This document shows, piece by piece, positions 1 through 7,488 of a stretch of DNA of 64,000 nucleotides. Positions within the stretch are counted from its first letter, which is position 1; each line of letters starts with the position of its first letter. The position numbers were made by a program, and so were the translations under genes. This stretch comes from Shewanella mangrovisoli (GTDB taxonomy: Bacteria > Pseudomonadota > Gammaproteobacteria > Enterobacterales > Shewanellaceae), in the NCBI RefSeq assembly GCF_019457635.1, contig NZ_CP080412.1:4402001-4466000 (forward strand), read 5' to 3'. The notes beneath the pieces were generated by a model. It was not told the origin of the DNA. It searched no databases and saw only the letters and a list, made by a program, of their open reading frames with translations.

Positions 1-2
1 GC

Positions 3-1421
3 TTACCCGAAGCCTCGGTCAAAGAAGCGCGTGAGCGCGTACGCAGCGCCTTGATTAATGCGGGATTTGAATTCCCCATGCGCCGGATAACGGTTAATCT
101 CGCGCCGGCGGACTTACCCAAACAAGGGGGGCGTTATGATCTGCCCATTGCCATAGGCATTCTGGCGGCTTCGGAGCAAATCCCCGCCAGCAGCCTTAAA
201 AATACCGAATTTGTCGGTGAGCTCGCGCTCTCCGGGCAGATACGCCATTGCCAAGGGTTACTGCCCGCCATCATTGCGGCTAAACGTCATAACAATCAGC
301 TAATTCTTCCCTTAGAGAATCGCCACGATGCCGAGCTTGTGGGCTATCACAGCGTCTATTTTGCTTCCCATCTGCAAAGCTTAGCCGCGTTTCTCCACGG
401 ACAGGCGCCATTGCCTATGCTCGAGCAACAGCTCGAATGGATTAGCGATGAGGCGCCAACCACCCCGCCTTGCCTGAGCGACGTCATAGGCCAGTATCAA
501 GCCAAACAAGCCCTCGAAATCGCCGCGGCCGGAAACCATAACCTATTGATGCTTGGCCCGCCGGGCACAGGCAAAACCATGTTAGCCAGCCGAATTATGG
601 CCTTATTGCCCATACTCAATTACGAAGAGGCATTAGAGGTCGCCGCCATTCATTCGGTGGCGGGCATTAATATCAAACCGCAGGATTTTTTGAAGCGGCC
701 ATTTCGCGCGCCGCACCATACCAGTTCGTCCATCTCCTTGGTCGGCGGTGGCAGCATTCCTAAACCGGGGGAAATCTCCCTCGCCCATCGCGGGGTGTTG
801 TTTTTGGATGAAGTCGCCGAGTTCCCCCGTAAGGTGCTCGATTGCCTGCGTGAACCCATGGAAACGGGCGAAGTAGTGATCTCCCGCGCCGCCGCTAAGT
901 TAACCTTTTTGAGCCGCTTTCAGTTGATCGCCGCCATGAATCCCAGTCCCAGCGGCGATATTGAAGGGGCGAACCGCGCCACACCCGATCAGGTTCAGCG
1001 TTATCTCGCCAGACTGTCGGGGCCTTTCTTAGATAGGTTCGACCTCACCATCGAAGTCCCCAAACTCCCCGCGGGCACACTCACACAACCAACAAGTGCC
1101 AGCGAAACCAGTGATGAAATCGCTAAGCGAGTCAAACGCGCCCGCGATAGTCAACTGGCGCGAGCTGGCGTGCTCAACAGTGAACTCTCGGGAAAACAAC
1201 TAAAACAATTCGGCGGCCTCAGCGACGCCGACTTAGGCTTTTTAGAGCAGAGTGTCGTCAAGCTTGGGTTATCCGTTCGCAGCTTTCATCGCATTCAACG
1301 TGTTGCCCGCACCATTGCCGATCTGGAGCAAGCCCCCAATACCGAACGGCGCCACCTCGCCCAAGCCTTAGGTTATCGCGCCATGGACAAGCTATTAGCT
1401 CGCTTATCCCAGCAGTATTGA
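3..1421 (+). CDS. yifB: YifB/ComM-type Mg-chelatase-like AAA+ ATPase (5' end outside window)
   Basis: The reading frame is open from the left edge, beginning at the in-frame codon at base 3, so the true start lies upstream. About 472 residues are visible against roughly 506 for E. coli YifB, so only some 35 N-terminal residues are missing. The visible N-terminus is the Lon-protease-like S5 fold typical of the family. It is followed by an AAA+ module with a Walker A (GPPGTGKT, near base 560) and a Walker B (VLFLDE, near base 800), then the conserved C-terminal magnesium-chelatase domain. Family members (YifB, ComM) are hexameric helicases; ComM promotes branch migration during natural transformation. 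A role in DNA uptake or recombination here is inference from family. Confidence 0.95.
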   Translation, partial: LPEASVKEARERVRSALINAGFEFPMRRITVNLAPADLPKQGGRYDLPIAIGILAASEQIPASSLKNTEFVGELALSGQIRHCQGLLPAIIAAKRHNNQLILPLENRHDAELVGYHSVYFASHLQSLAAFLHGQAPLPMLEQQLEWISDEAPTTPPCLSDVIGQYQAKQALEIAAAGNHNLLMLGPPGTGKTMLASRIMALLPILNYEEALEVAAIHSVAGINIKPQDFLKRPFRAPHHTSSSISLVGGGSIPKPGEISLAHRGVLFLDEVAEFPRKVLDCLREPMETGEVVISRAAAKLTFLSRFQLIAAMNPSPSGDIEGANRATPDQVQRYLARLSGPFLDRFDLTIEVPKLPAGTLTQPTSASETSDEIAKRVKRARDSQLARAGVLNSELSGKQLKQFGGLSDADLGFLEQSVVKLGLSVRSFHRIQRVARTIADLEQAPNTERRHLAQALGYRAMDKLLARLSQQY

Positions 1422-1521
1422 GGCTCAAAATGTTAACAAATGCCCCGACCAGCTGCCGTAAGATTGAGCCAAACGCCGACACCGAGTAACATAGGCCTCC
1501 AATTTTTATCAGGAGGCACTA

Positions 1522-2424
1522 ATGGGGACGCTGTTTTCACAATTAAAAGGCTGCATTGCCTTCTTAGGCTATGTCGTGAATACCTTGTTTTGGGTTATAC
1601 CTATAGTGCTCGGCAGCCTGATAAAGCTTATCCCTCTGCCACCACTGAGAACGGCCATCAGCTACTTTCTCGACTTTTGCGCGAGTGCCTGGATCAGCGT
1701 CAATGGTGTGATTGAACGTGTGCTGCACCCAGTCGACGTCGAACTCACGGGTGACACCCAATTCTCGACCAAAGAATGGTATATGGTGATTGCTAACCAT
1801 CAGTCTTGGGTAGATATTTTAATCCTGCAACGGGTGTTTAACCGCCGCATTCCCTTCCTGAAGTTCTTCCTCAAACAGGAACTGCTTTATGTACCAGTAT
1901 TAGGACTGGCGTGGTGGGCATTGGACTTTCCCTTTATGCGCCGTTATAGCACGGCACAGCTGAAGAAAAATCCAAAGCTTAAAGGCAAAGATATTGAAAT
2001 TACACGTAAAGCCTGCGCGAAATTTAAGACAAAACCCGTCAGTGTGATGAACTTTGTCGAGGGCACGCGCTTTACTAAGGCTAAACATAAAAAGCAAAAC
2101 TCACAGTTCCAACATCTGTTAAAACCCAAAGCGGGCGGCATGGCCTTCGCGCTATCGGCGATGGGAGAACAGATCCACAAGTTAGTGGATGTTGCGATTT
2201 ACTACCCGGGGCCAGTCCCTAGCTTTTGGGACTACCTGACAGGCAAGCTGCCAAAGGTTAAAGTACACATCAAAGTGAGTGATATCGCGCCGGACATGCG
2301 TGGCGACTACATGAATGACCGTGATTTCAAAATTGGCTTCCAAGAACAATTGAACGACATTTGGCTCGCTAAAGACCAAGTGCTCAGCCAACTGGCTGGC
2401 CAAGCGGACCAAGAAGTAAGGTAA
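1522..2424 (+). CDS. PlsC-family 1-acyl-glycerol-3-phosphate-type acyltransferase, copy 1
   Basis: A 300-residue acyltransferase of the PlsC superfamily resembling E. coli YihG. The catalytic HX4D motif is intact in NHQSWVD (His93, Asp98) and the substrate-binding block is EGTRFT (about residues 180-185). A hydrophobic segment near residues 10-40 anchors it to the inner membrane. A strong AGGAGG ribosome binding site at 1511 fixes the ATG at 1522. The family transfers acyl chains from acyl-CoA or acyl-ACP to a glycerolipid or related acceptor; the substrate cannot be told from sequence. A paralogue follows after 7 bp, so the two are almost certainly cotranscribed. Confidence 0.88.
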   Translation: MGTLFSQLKGCIAFLGYVVNTLFWVIPIVLGSLIKLIPLPPLRTAISYFLDFCASAWISVNGVIERVLHPVDVELTGDTQFSTKEWYMVIANHQSWVDILILQRVFNRRIPFLKFFLKQELLYVPVLGLAWWALDFPFMRRYSTAQLKKNPKLKGKDIEITRKACAKFKTKPVSVMNFVEGTRFTKAKHKKQNSQFQHLLKPKAGGMAFALSAMGEQIHKLVDVAIYYPGPVPSFWDYLTGKLPKVKVHIKVSDIAPDMRGDYMNDRDFKIGFQEQLNDIWLAKDQVLSQLAGQADQEVR

Positions 2425-2431
2425 AACCTCT

Positions 2432-3373
2432 ATGTTGAATTTCCTTCCCGGCCCAGTGCTGTTTATTCTCAGTCTGAGCCTGCTGATCATTAACACCGCT
2501 CTTTGGGGAACCTTGGTTTGCCTCGGTGGTGTAGTGAAAATGCTGATGCCAGTCCCAAGTGCACGCAACGCCGTGACCGCACTGATGAACCGTTTTATGT
2601 GGGCATGGGCGAGCTGCAATGGTGGCATTTTATATTTGATTGCCAAAATCGAGTGGGATGTCCAAGGCCTCGAAGGATTGGATAAAAACGGCTGGTACTT
2701 GTTGATCAGTAACCACCTCAGTGGCTTTGATATTGCCGCGCAAACCTATCTGCTGCGTAACCATATCCCTATGCTGAAGTTCTTCCTCAAGAAAGAGCTG
2801 ATCTATGTCCCCATTATGGGCCTAGGTTGCTGGGCGCTCGACATGCCCTTTATGGACAGAACCAGCCCGGCAAAACTCAAGAAAAATCCAAAGCTTAAGG
2901 GTAAAGATTTAGCCACCACTCGCCGCGCCTGTGAGAAGTTTAAAAATATGCCCACCTCGATCATTAACTATGTTGAGGGCAGCCGCTTTACCGAAGACAA
3001 GCGCCAGCGTCAGGATTCGCCTTACCGCCATTTACTCCGTCCTAAGGCGGGCGGTATTGCCTTTACCCTGTCGGCCATGGGTGAGCAATTTACCAATCTG
3101 TTGGATGTGACCTTAGTGTATCCCGATGCACCGGATGATGTGTTATTCGGCGTGATGAACGGCAAAGTGCATAAGATTGTAGTGCGAGTTCGCGCCTTAC
3201 CTGTGCCGCAAGTCGATGCGACTCGCTACTTTGCCGAATCCGAGTACCGCGTCGAGTTTCAGCGTTGGTTAAACCAAATTTGGGTCGAGAAGGACGAGCA
3301 AATCGATGCGTTATTACTGCAACATCGACAGCTGACGGATAGCGCCACCAGCACCCACACACAGCTTCACTGA
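2432..3373 (+). CDS. PlsC-family acyltransferase, copy 2 (tandem paralogue)
   Basis: A 313-residue paralogue of the gene just upstream, sharing its overall plan: N-terminal membrane segment, HX4D motif in NHLSGFD (His95, Asp100) and EGSRFT block (about residue 182). Conserved stretches such as LKFFLKKEL and KLKKNPKLKGKD occur at the same place in both proteins, showing an old tandem duplication. The two active-site blocks differ (HQSWVD against HLSGFD), which suggests different acceptors or chain preference; this is inference. It starts 7 bp after the first copy and is followed by a hairpin shared with the convergent DUF523 gene. Confidence 0.87.
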   Translation: MLNFLPGPVLFILSLSLLIINTALWGTLVCLGGVVKMLMPVPSARNAVTALMNRFMWAWASCNGGILYLIAKIEWDVQGLEGLDKNGWYLLISNHLSGFDIAAQTYLLRNHIPMLKFFLKKELIYVPIMGLGCWALDMPFMDRTSPAKLKKNPKLKGKDLATTRRACEKFKNMPTSIINYVEGSRFTEDKRQRQDSPYRHLLRPKAGGIAFTLSAMGEQFTNLLDVTLVYPDAPDDVLFGVMNGKVHKIVVRVRALPVPQVDATRYFAESEYRVEFQRWLNQIWVEKDEQIDALLLQHRQLTDSATSTHTQLH

Positions 3374-3417
3374 TACAGATTTACGAATACAGCTTCACTA
3401 ACGTAAAGTGAGTCGAT

Positions 3418-3443
3418 AGCGGGTTAGGCTTACCTAGCCCGCT
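3418..3443. terminator. hairpin between convergent genes, covering a stop codon
   Basis: An 11-bp stem (AGCGGGTTAGG, loop CTTA, CCTAGCCCGCT; one G-T mismatch that is a wobble in RNA). The right arm contains the stop codon and last codons of the leftward DUF523 gene. There is no clear U run, so it may block read-through between the convergent units or protect a 3' end rather than terminate efficiently. Confidence 0.5.
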
Positions 3444-3907
3444 GATTCCGCCTCAAGCTGTGCCAACCTCGTTGCCGCTTGCGCTAATTCGGTTTCATTA
3501 AACACGCTCACACCCGCCGCCTGCAGTAATTCCGCCGTCATTCCCTGTCCTGCGATTAAACGTTTACTGAAAGTGCCATCATAAATATGTTGATTGCCAC
3601 AGGAAGGACTACGCGCCTTTAAAATCGCAATCTTAATACCTTGATCCTGAGCCAGAACAAGCGCCTTTTGTGCTCCCAGCCTAAAGGCCGCTGTTACATC
3701 CTCCCCCTGCGCCGTTAGCACTGCCTCGCCGACACGTTCGGCCGCAGGCCTTGGTGTGGGTAATCCGCCCGCACATTCAGGACAAAACGCCACTATGCGG
3801 CCTTCTCGCTGCCATCGCTGCATCCACTCGTCTTGCAGCAGATTATGACCACCGTCATAACGTACCGCCTGCCCGAGCAAACAACTGCTAATGAGGATTT
3901 TCTCCAT
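3434..3907 (-). CDS. DUF523 family protein
   Basis: A 157-residue cytoplasmic protein of the DUF523 family (COG1683). Visible hallmarks are the N-terminal SSCLLG motif, a CPEC-AGGLPTPRP block, and the SPSCG segment with conserved cysteines, an arrangement suggesting a metal or thiol-containing site. Biochemical function is not established for the family. It is transcribed leftward, away from the prp control region and convergent with the acyltransferase pair. The ATG at 3907 is preceded on its own strand by a purine-rich AGGGGG sequence. Confidence 0.85.
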   Translation of the reverse strand: MEKILISSCLLGQAVRYDGGHNLLQDEWMQRWQREGRIVAFCPECAGGLPTPRPAAERVGEAVLTAQGEDVTAAFRLGAQKALVLAQDQGIKIAILKARSPSCGNQHIYDGTFSKRLIAGQGMTAELLQAAGVSVFNETELAQAATRLAQLEAESAG

Positions 3908-4046
3908 ATTGTCCCCCTAATGCCTTAACCCCGAGAGCCTTAACCCTATGAGTGCCAACCAATACCTTCTCAGCATTGTACTCAATAAGTCGCAATGGGG
4001 TAAAAGCTGCGTTTTATAGCACTATCAGACATCACTCAACACCAAA

Positions 4047-4058
4047 ATTGTCGACAAT
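4047..4058. promoter_or_regulatory. predicted PrpR operator 1
   Basis: Perfect 12-bp palindrome ATTGTCGACAAT. It lies about 190 bp upstream of the prpR start and is the most distal of three sites. Palindromes of this form fit a dimeric GntR/FadR-type regulator; assignment to the adjacent regulator is inference. Confidence 0.65.
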
Positions 4059-4178
4059 TATCAATTACAAAATAGAGAATAAAAAATAATCAAAATCAAA
4101 AAAACCACAAAACAATTAATAAATACAGCGATTAACATTATTTAAGCTAAATATATAGACTTACGTCTAAGTAAACAC

Positions 4179-4190
4179 ATTGTTGACAAT
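4179..4190. promoter_or_regulatory. predicted PrpR operator 2
   Basis: ATTGTTGACAAT, one base from the perfect palindrome seen on either side. Its centre is 39 bp from that of operator 3 and 132 bp from that of operator 1, a layout that would allow looping or cooperative binding. Confidence 0.65.
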
Positions 4191-4217
4191 AATCTTTAAC
4201 GGGACTATTTTTTACCC

Positions 4218-4229
4218 ATTGTCGACAAT
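4218..4229. promoter_or_regulatory. predicted PrpR operator 3
   Basis: Perfect palindrome ATTGTCGACAAT ending 14 bp before the first possible prpR start codon. Binding here would block translation-proximal transcription, consistent with autoregulation. Confidence 0.65.
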
Positions 4230-4243
4230 CCAGCAATCAACGA

Positions 4244-5020
4244 GTGATGCGAAGTATGTTGAAGCAAGAGACCATATTCCCCACAGATGACACCCCAAGC
4301 TCAGTGGCCCATGCCGCGACGAGCACAACGAATAAGGTGAAATCCCTCGCCAGCGAAAAATCGTCGACCACTTTAGCCGACCAAATTTTGGTGCAAATTC
4401 AAACCAGCATCATTAAGGGTGAACTGCCTGCTGGAAGTAAAATCAACGAGCAAGCTCTGGCCGAAAAATACGGCATCAGCCGCGGCCCTACCCGTGAAGC
4501 GCTGCAAACCCTTGAGAGACAACGCTTAGTCGTACGTGTACCGCATGTTGGCGCCCGCGTTGCCCAGCTCACAGTGAGTGAACTGAACGATCTCTACCAA
4601 TTACGTAGTGTGCTCGAAGGTATGGCCTGTGAACTCGCCGCCAGCCGCATCACCCCTGAACAGCTTGCGAAGTTGCAAGACCTGCTCGCCGTACAAGAAG
4701 CGGCCTTAGCCAATGGCGACACCTATTTTCAGGAGGAAGGCGATGTCGACTTCCACTACCAAATCATTCAAGCCAGCGGCAATAAGCACCTGCAGGAAAC
4801 CCTGATCGGTGGTCTCTACCACCTGCTGCGGATGTACCGCTACCAATGCACCAACCAGAATCGCCCAGTAAAAGCGATTGCCGAACATAGACGTATTGTC
4901 GAAGCCATCGCCCAACGAGACGGCGAATTAGCTGGGCTACTGATGCGCCGCCACATTGAGCAAGGCCGTAAAAATACCGAATTACGCTTGATTGAATTAC
5001 AAGCCAATGCCGCCAGCTGA
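4244..5020 (+). CDS. prpR: GntR family (FadR/FCD-type) regulator of propionate catabolism, PrpR
   Basis: About 258 residues. A variable, Ser/Thr-rich N-terminal tail of about 45 residues precedes a winged-helix GntR domain (about 48-110, containing EKYGISRGPTREAL). An FCD ligand domain follows; its likely metal ligands are the Asp/His pair in DFHYQ, the His of EHRR and the His of RRHIEQ. It is the first gene of prpR-prpB-prpC-acnD-prpF, and three palindromes lie just upstream, so it most likely represses the operon and itself and is released by a pathway intermediate such as 2-methylcitrate or 2-methylisocitrate. Start is uncertain: GTG 4244, ATG 4247 or ATG 4256, none with a strong ribosome binding site. 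It is unrelated to the sigma-54-dependent PrpR of enteric bacteria. Confidence 0.88.
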   Translation: MMRSMLKQETIFPTDDTPSSVAHAATSTTNKVKSLASEKSSTTLADQILVQIQTSIIKGELPAGSKINEQALAEKYGISRGPTREALQTLERQRLVVRVPHVGARVAQLTVSELNDLYQLRSVLEGMACELAASRITPEQLAKLQDLLAVQEAALANGDTYFQEEGDVDFHYQIIQASGNKHLQETLIGGLYHLLRMYRYQCTNQNRPVKAIAEHRRIVEAIAQRDGELAGLLMRRHIEQGRKNTELRLIELQANAAS

Positions 5021-5040
5021 TAGGCGGCAAAAGCAACTCA

Positions 5041-5059
5041 CGATGCTCGCTGAGCGTCG
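5041..5059 (+). other. intercistronic hairpin prpR-prpB
   Basis: An 8-bp stem with a 3-base loop (CGATGCTC, GCT, GAGCGTCG; one U-G pair in RNA) in the 71-bp gap before prpB. No U run follows, so it is more likely an RNA-processing or stability element than a terminator. Confidence 0.4.
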
Positions 5060-5091
5060 ATACAAATACTGATAAAGATAAGGACAAGACC

Positions 5092-5970
5092 ATGACTCAA
5101 AGCGCCGGACTCCGTTTCCGCCAAGCCCTAGCCAATTCAAACCCCCTGCAAATCGTAGGTACCACTAACGCCTATTTCGCCCTGATGGCGGAGCAAACCG
5201 GTGTTCAAGCCCTGTACTTATCGGGCGCTGGCGTGGCGAACGCCTCCTACGGTTTACCGGATTTAGGCATGACCTCAATGAACGACGTGCTAATCGATGC
5301 GGGCCGTATTACCTCTGCAACCAAGCTGCCATTACTGGTCGATATCGACACAGGTTGGGGCGGCGCGTTTAACATCGCACGCACCATTAAAGAGTTTGAA
5401 AAAGTAGGCGTTGCCGCCGTTCACATGGAAGACCAAGTGTCGCAAAAACGCTGCGGCCACAGACCGAACAAAGCCGTGGTGAGCACAGAGGAAATGGTTG
5501 ACCGTATCAAGGCTGCCGTCGATGCCCGTACCGATCCTAACTTTGTGATCATGGCGCGTACCGATGCGGTTGCCGTTGAAGGATTAGAAGCAGGTATCGA
5601 GCGTGCTAAGGCTTATATTGCTGCGGGTGCCGATATGATTTTCGCCGAAGCCTTAACTGAACTTGACCAATATCGCCACTTTAAAGCCCATGTTAACGCG
5701 CCGATCCTGGCGAACATGACCGAATTTGGCCAAACCCAGCTGTTCAACAAAGAAGAACTGGCTGAAGCTGGGGCCGACATGGTGCTGTACCCATTAAGTA
5801 CTTTCCGCGCGGCCAACCAAGCTGCACTGAAAGTGATGCAAGCCTTGATGAATGACGGTCATCAACGCAACGTGGTCGACACCATGCAGACCCGTAAAGA
5901 GCTGTACCAATACTTGGGCTACCACGCCTTTGAAGACAAGTTAGATCAACTGTTTAGCCAAGATAAGTAA
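5092..5970 (+). CDS. prpB: 2-methylisocitrate lyase PrpB
   Basis: A 292-residue member of the isocitrate lyase/PEP mutase TIM-barrel superfamily. It cleaves 2-methylisocitrate to pyruvate and succinate, the last step of the methylcitrate cycle. The active-site loop KRCGH (residues 119-123, catalytic Cys121) is present, as are the Mg-binding acidic residues in VDIDTGWGG. Length matches E. coli PrpB (296). An AAGGA ribosome binding site precedes the ATG. It is the second gene of the prp operon. Confidence 0.96.
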   Translation: MTQSAGLRFRQALANSNPLQIVGTTNAYFALMAEQTGVQALYLSGAGVANASYGLPDLGMTSMNDVLIDAGRITSATKLPLLVDIDTGWGGAFNIARTIKEFEKVGVAAVHMEDQVSQKRCGHRPNKAVVSTEEMVDRIKAAVDARTDPNFVIMARTDAVAVEGLEAGIERAKAYIAAGADMIFAEALTELDQYRHFKAHVNAPILANMTEFGQTQLFNKEELAEAGADMVLYPLSTFRAANQAALKVMQALMNDGHQRNVVDTMQTRKELYQYLGYHAFEDKLDQLFSQDK

Positions 5971-6240
5971 GGCGGCTAAAGCCTCTCATACTGAGGCAAC
6001 TGAACAGCAAGAAAGAGACAATGGATGGTCAGTAGAAGCTCAAGCTTCATGTAGTTACTGATACCCAGATGGATTGCCACTGTTATTTTATGACCTCAAA
6101 GGACAGGCAACCATCACCGCAATGCTGCAACCCTACAGAGGCAGGAACACCCGCCCAGATTGCAGCTTTAACCCATAAAGAGGGCCAGCGTTAAACGCGC
6201 ACCCGCAATAATCACATAGAGTTAACGGAAGGGAAGGATT

Positions 6241-7368
6241 ATGTCAGACGCAAAAAAATTATCAGGTGCTGGTTTACGTGGACAAAGCGCGGGTGAAACC
6301 GCATTAAGTACAGTCGGTGTATCGGGCAGCGGCCTGACCTACCGCGGTTACGATGTAAAGGATCTGGCTGAAAACGCGACCTTCGAAGAAGTCGCTCACC
6401 TCATCCTTTACGGCGAACTGCCAACCACTGCACAACTCGAAGCCTATAAAACCAAATTAAAAGGCATGCGCGGCCTGCCGCAAGCATTAAAAGAAGTGTT
6501 GGAACGCATTCCAGCCGACGCCCATCCAATGGATGTAATGCGTACCGGTTGTTCTATGCTGGGTAACCTTGAAGCCGAGCACAGCTTTAACGAGCAAAGC
6601 GCCATTGCCGACCGTTTACTGGCGGCGTTCCCATCGATCATCTGCTACTGGTATCGCTTTAGCCACGATGGCGTGCGTATCGAGACTGAAACTAACGACG
6701 AGCAAATCGGTGCCCACTTCCTGCACCTGCTGCATGGCAAAGCGCCATCGGCACTGCACGCTAAGGTGATGGATGTATCGTTAATTCTGTATGCAGAGCA
6801 TGAGTTTAACGCTTCTACCTTTACCGCCCGTGTGTGTGCATCAACCCTGTCGGATATGCATTCCTGTGTGACTGGTGCTATCGGTTCACTGCGTGGCCCG
6901 CTGCACGGCGGCGCTAACGAAGCGGCGATGGAACTGATCCAAGACATGAAAGACGAAGCCGATGCCCGTGATGTGCTGATGGGTAAACTCGAGCGTAAAG
7001 AGAAGATCATGGGCTTTGGCCACGCCATCTACCGTGAATCGGATCCACGTAACGCCATCATTAAAGAATGGTCAGAGAAACTGGCTGCCGACTTCGGTGA
7101 CGATCGCCTCTACCGCGTATCAGTCGCCTGTGAAGAACTGATGTGGGAACAGAAAAAACTCTTCTGTAACGCTGACTTCTTCCACGCCAGCGCTTACCAC
7201 TTCATGGGCATTCCAACTAAGTTATTTACCCCGATCTTCGTATGTTCGCGTGTAACGGGTTGGACTGCACACGTGATGGAGCAACGCTCAAATAACCGCA
7301 TTATTCGCCCAAGTGCTGATTATGTGGGTGTGGCGTTACGTAAAGTCGTGCCAATTTCGGACCGTTAA
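6241..7368 (+). CDS. prpC: 2-methylcitrate synthase PrpC
   Basis: A 375-residue citrate-synthase-fold enzyme that condenses propionyl-CoA with oxaloacetate to give 2-methylcitrate. The catalytic histidines are visible in GPLHGGANE (His222) and GFGHAIYR (His261), and the C-terminal RVTGWTAHVMEQ segment is typical. The short, type-II-like length and position between prpB and acnD separate it from housekeeping GltA. A strong GGAAGGGAAGG ribosome binding site precedes the ATG. The 270-bp gap before it is unusually long for this operon and holds no gene; an internal promoter is possible but I see no clear one. Confidence 0.95.
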   Translation: MSDAKKLSGAGLRGQSAGETALSTVGVSGSGLTYRGYDVKDLAENATFEEVAHLILYGELPTTAQLEAYKTKLKGMRGLPQALKEVLERIPADAHPMDVMRTGCSMLGNLEAEHSFNEQSAIADRLLAAFPSIICYWYRFSHDGVRIETETNDEQIGAHFLHLLHGKAPSALHAKVMDVSLILYAEHEFNASTFTARVCASTLSDMHSCVTGAIGSLRGPLHGGANEAAMELIQDMKDEADARDVLMGKLERKEKIMGFGHAIYRESDPRNAIIKEWSEKLAADFGDDRLYRVSVACEELMWEQKKLFCNADFFHASAYHFMGIPTKLFTPIFVCSRVTGWTAHVMEQRSNNRIIRPSADYVGVALRKVVPISDR

Positions 7369-7379
7369 TCGATACAACA

Positions 7380-7405
7380 GAAACTGGCGCCTAGGCGTCA
7401 GTTTC
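7380..7405 (+). other. intercistronic hairpin prpC-acnD
   Basis: A near-perfect 26-base palindrome (GAAACTGGCGCC then TA then GGCGTCAGTTTC, one G-T wobble) 11 bp after prpC. It lacks a U run and so is probably a processing or stability element that sets relative mRNA levels; attenuation is an alternative. Confidence 0.45.
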
Positions 7406-7488
7406 AATATAAGCCCCTGGCGTAAATATTCTGCAAACACAAATACTTACGCTCTGAAGCAATAAAAACTGAAGTAATAGGTTAGGTT

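Larger units (their letters stand above)
3908..4243. promoter_or_regulatory. prp operon control region
   Basis: This 336-bp non-coding stretch between the DUF523 gene and prpR becomes strongly A+T-rich after about 4040. It contains three copies of the palindrome ATTGT(C/T)GACAAT, listed separately, and no open reading frame worth calling. It should contain promoters for prpR in one direction and possibly for the DUF523 gene in the other. Confidence 0.7.
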
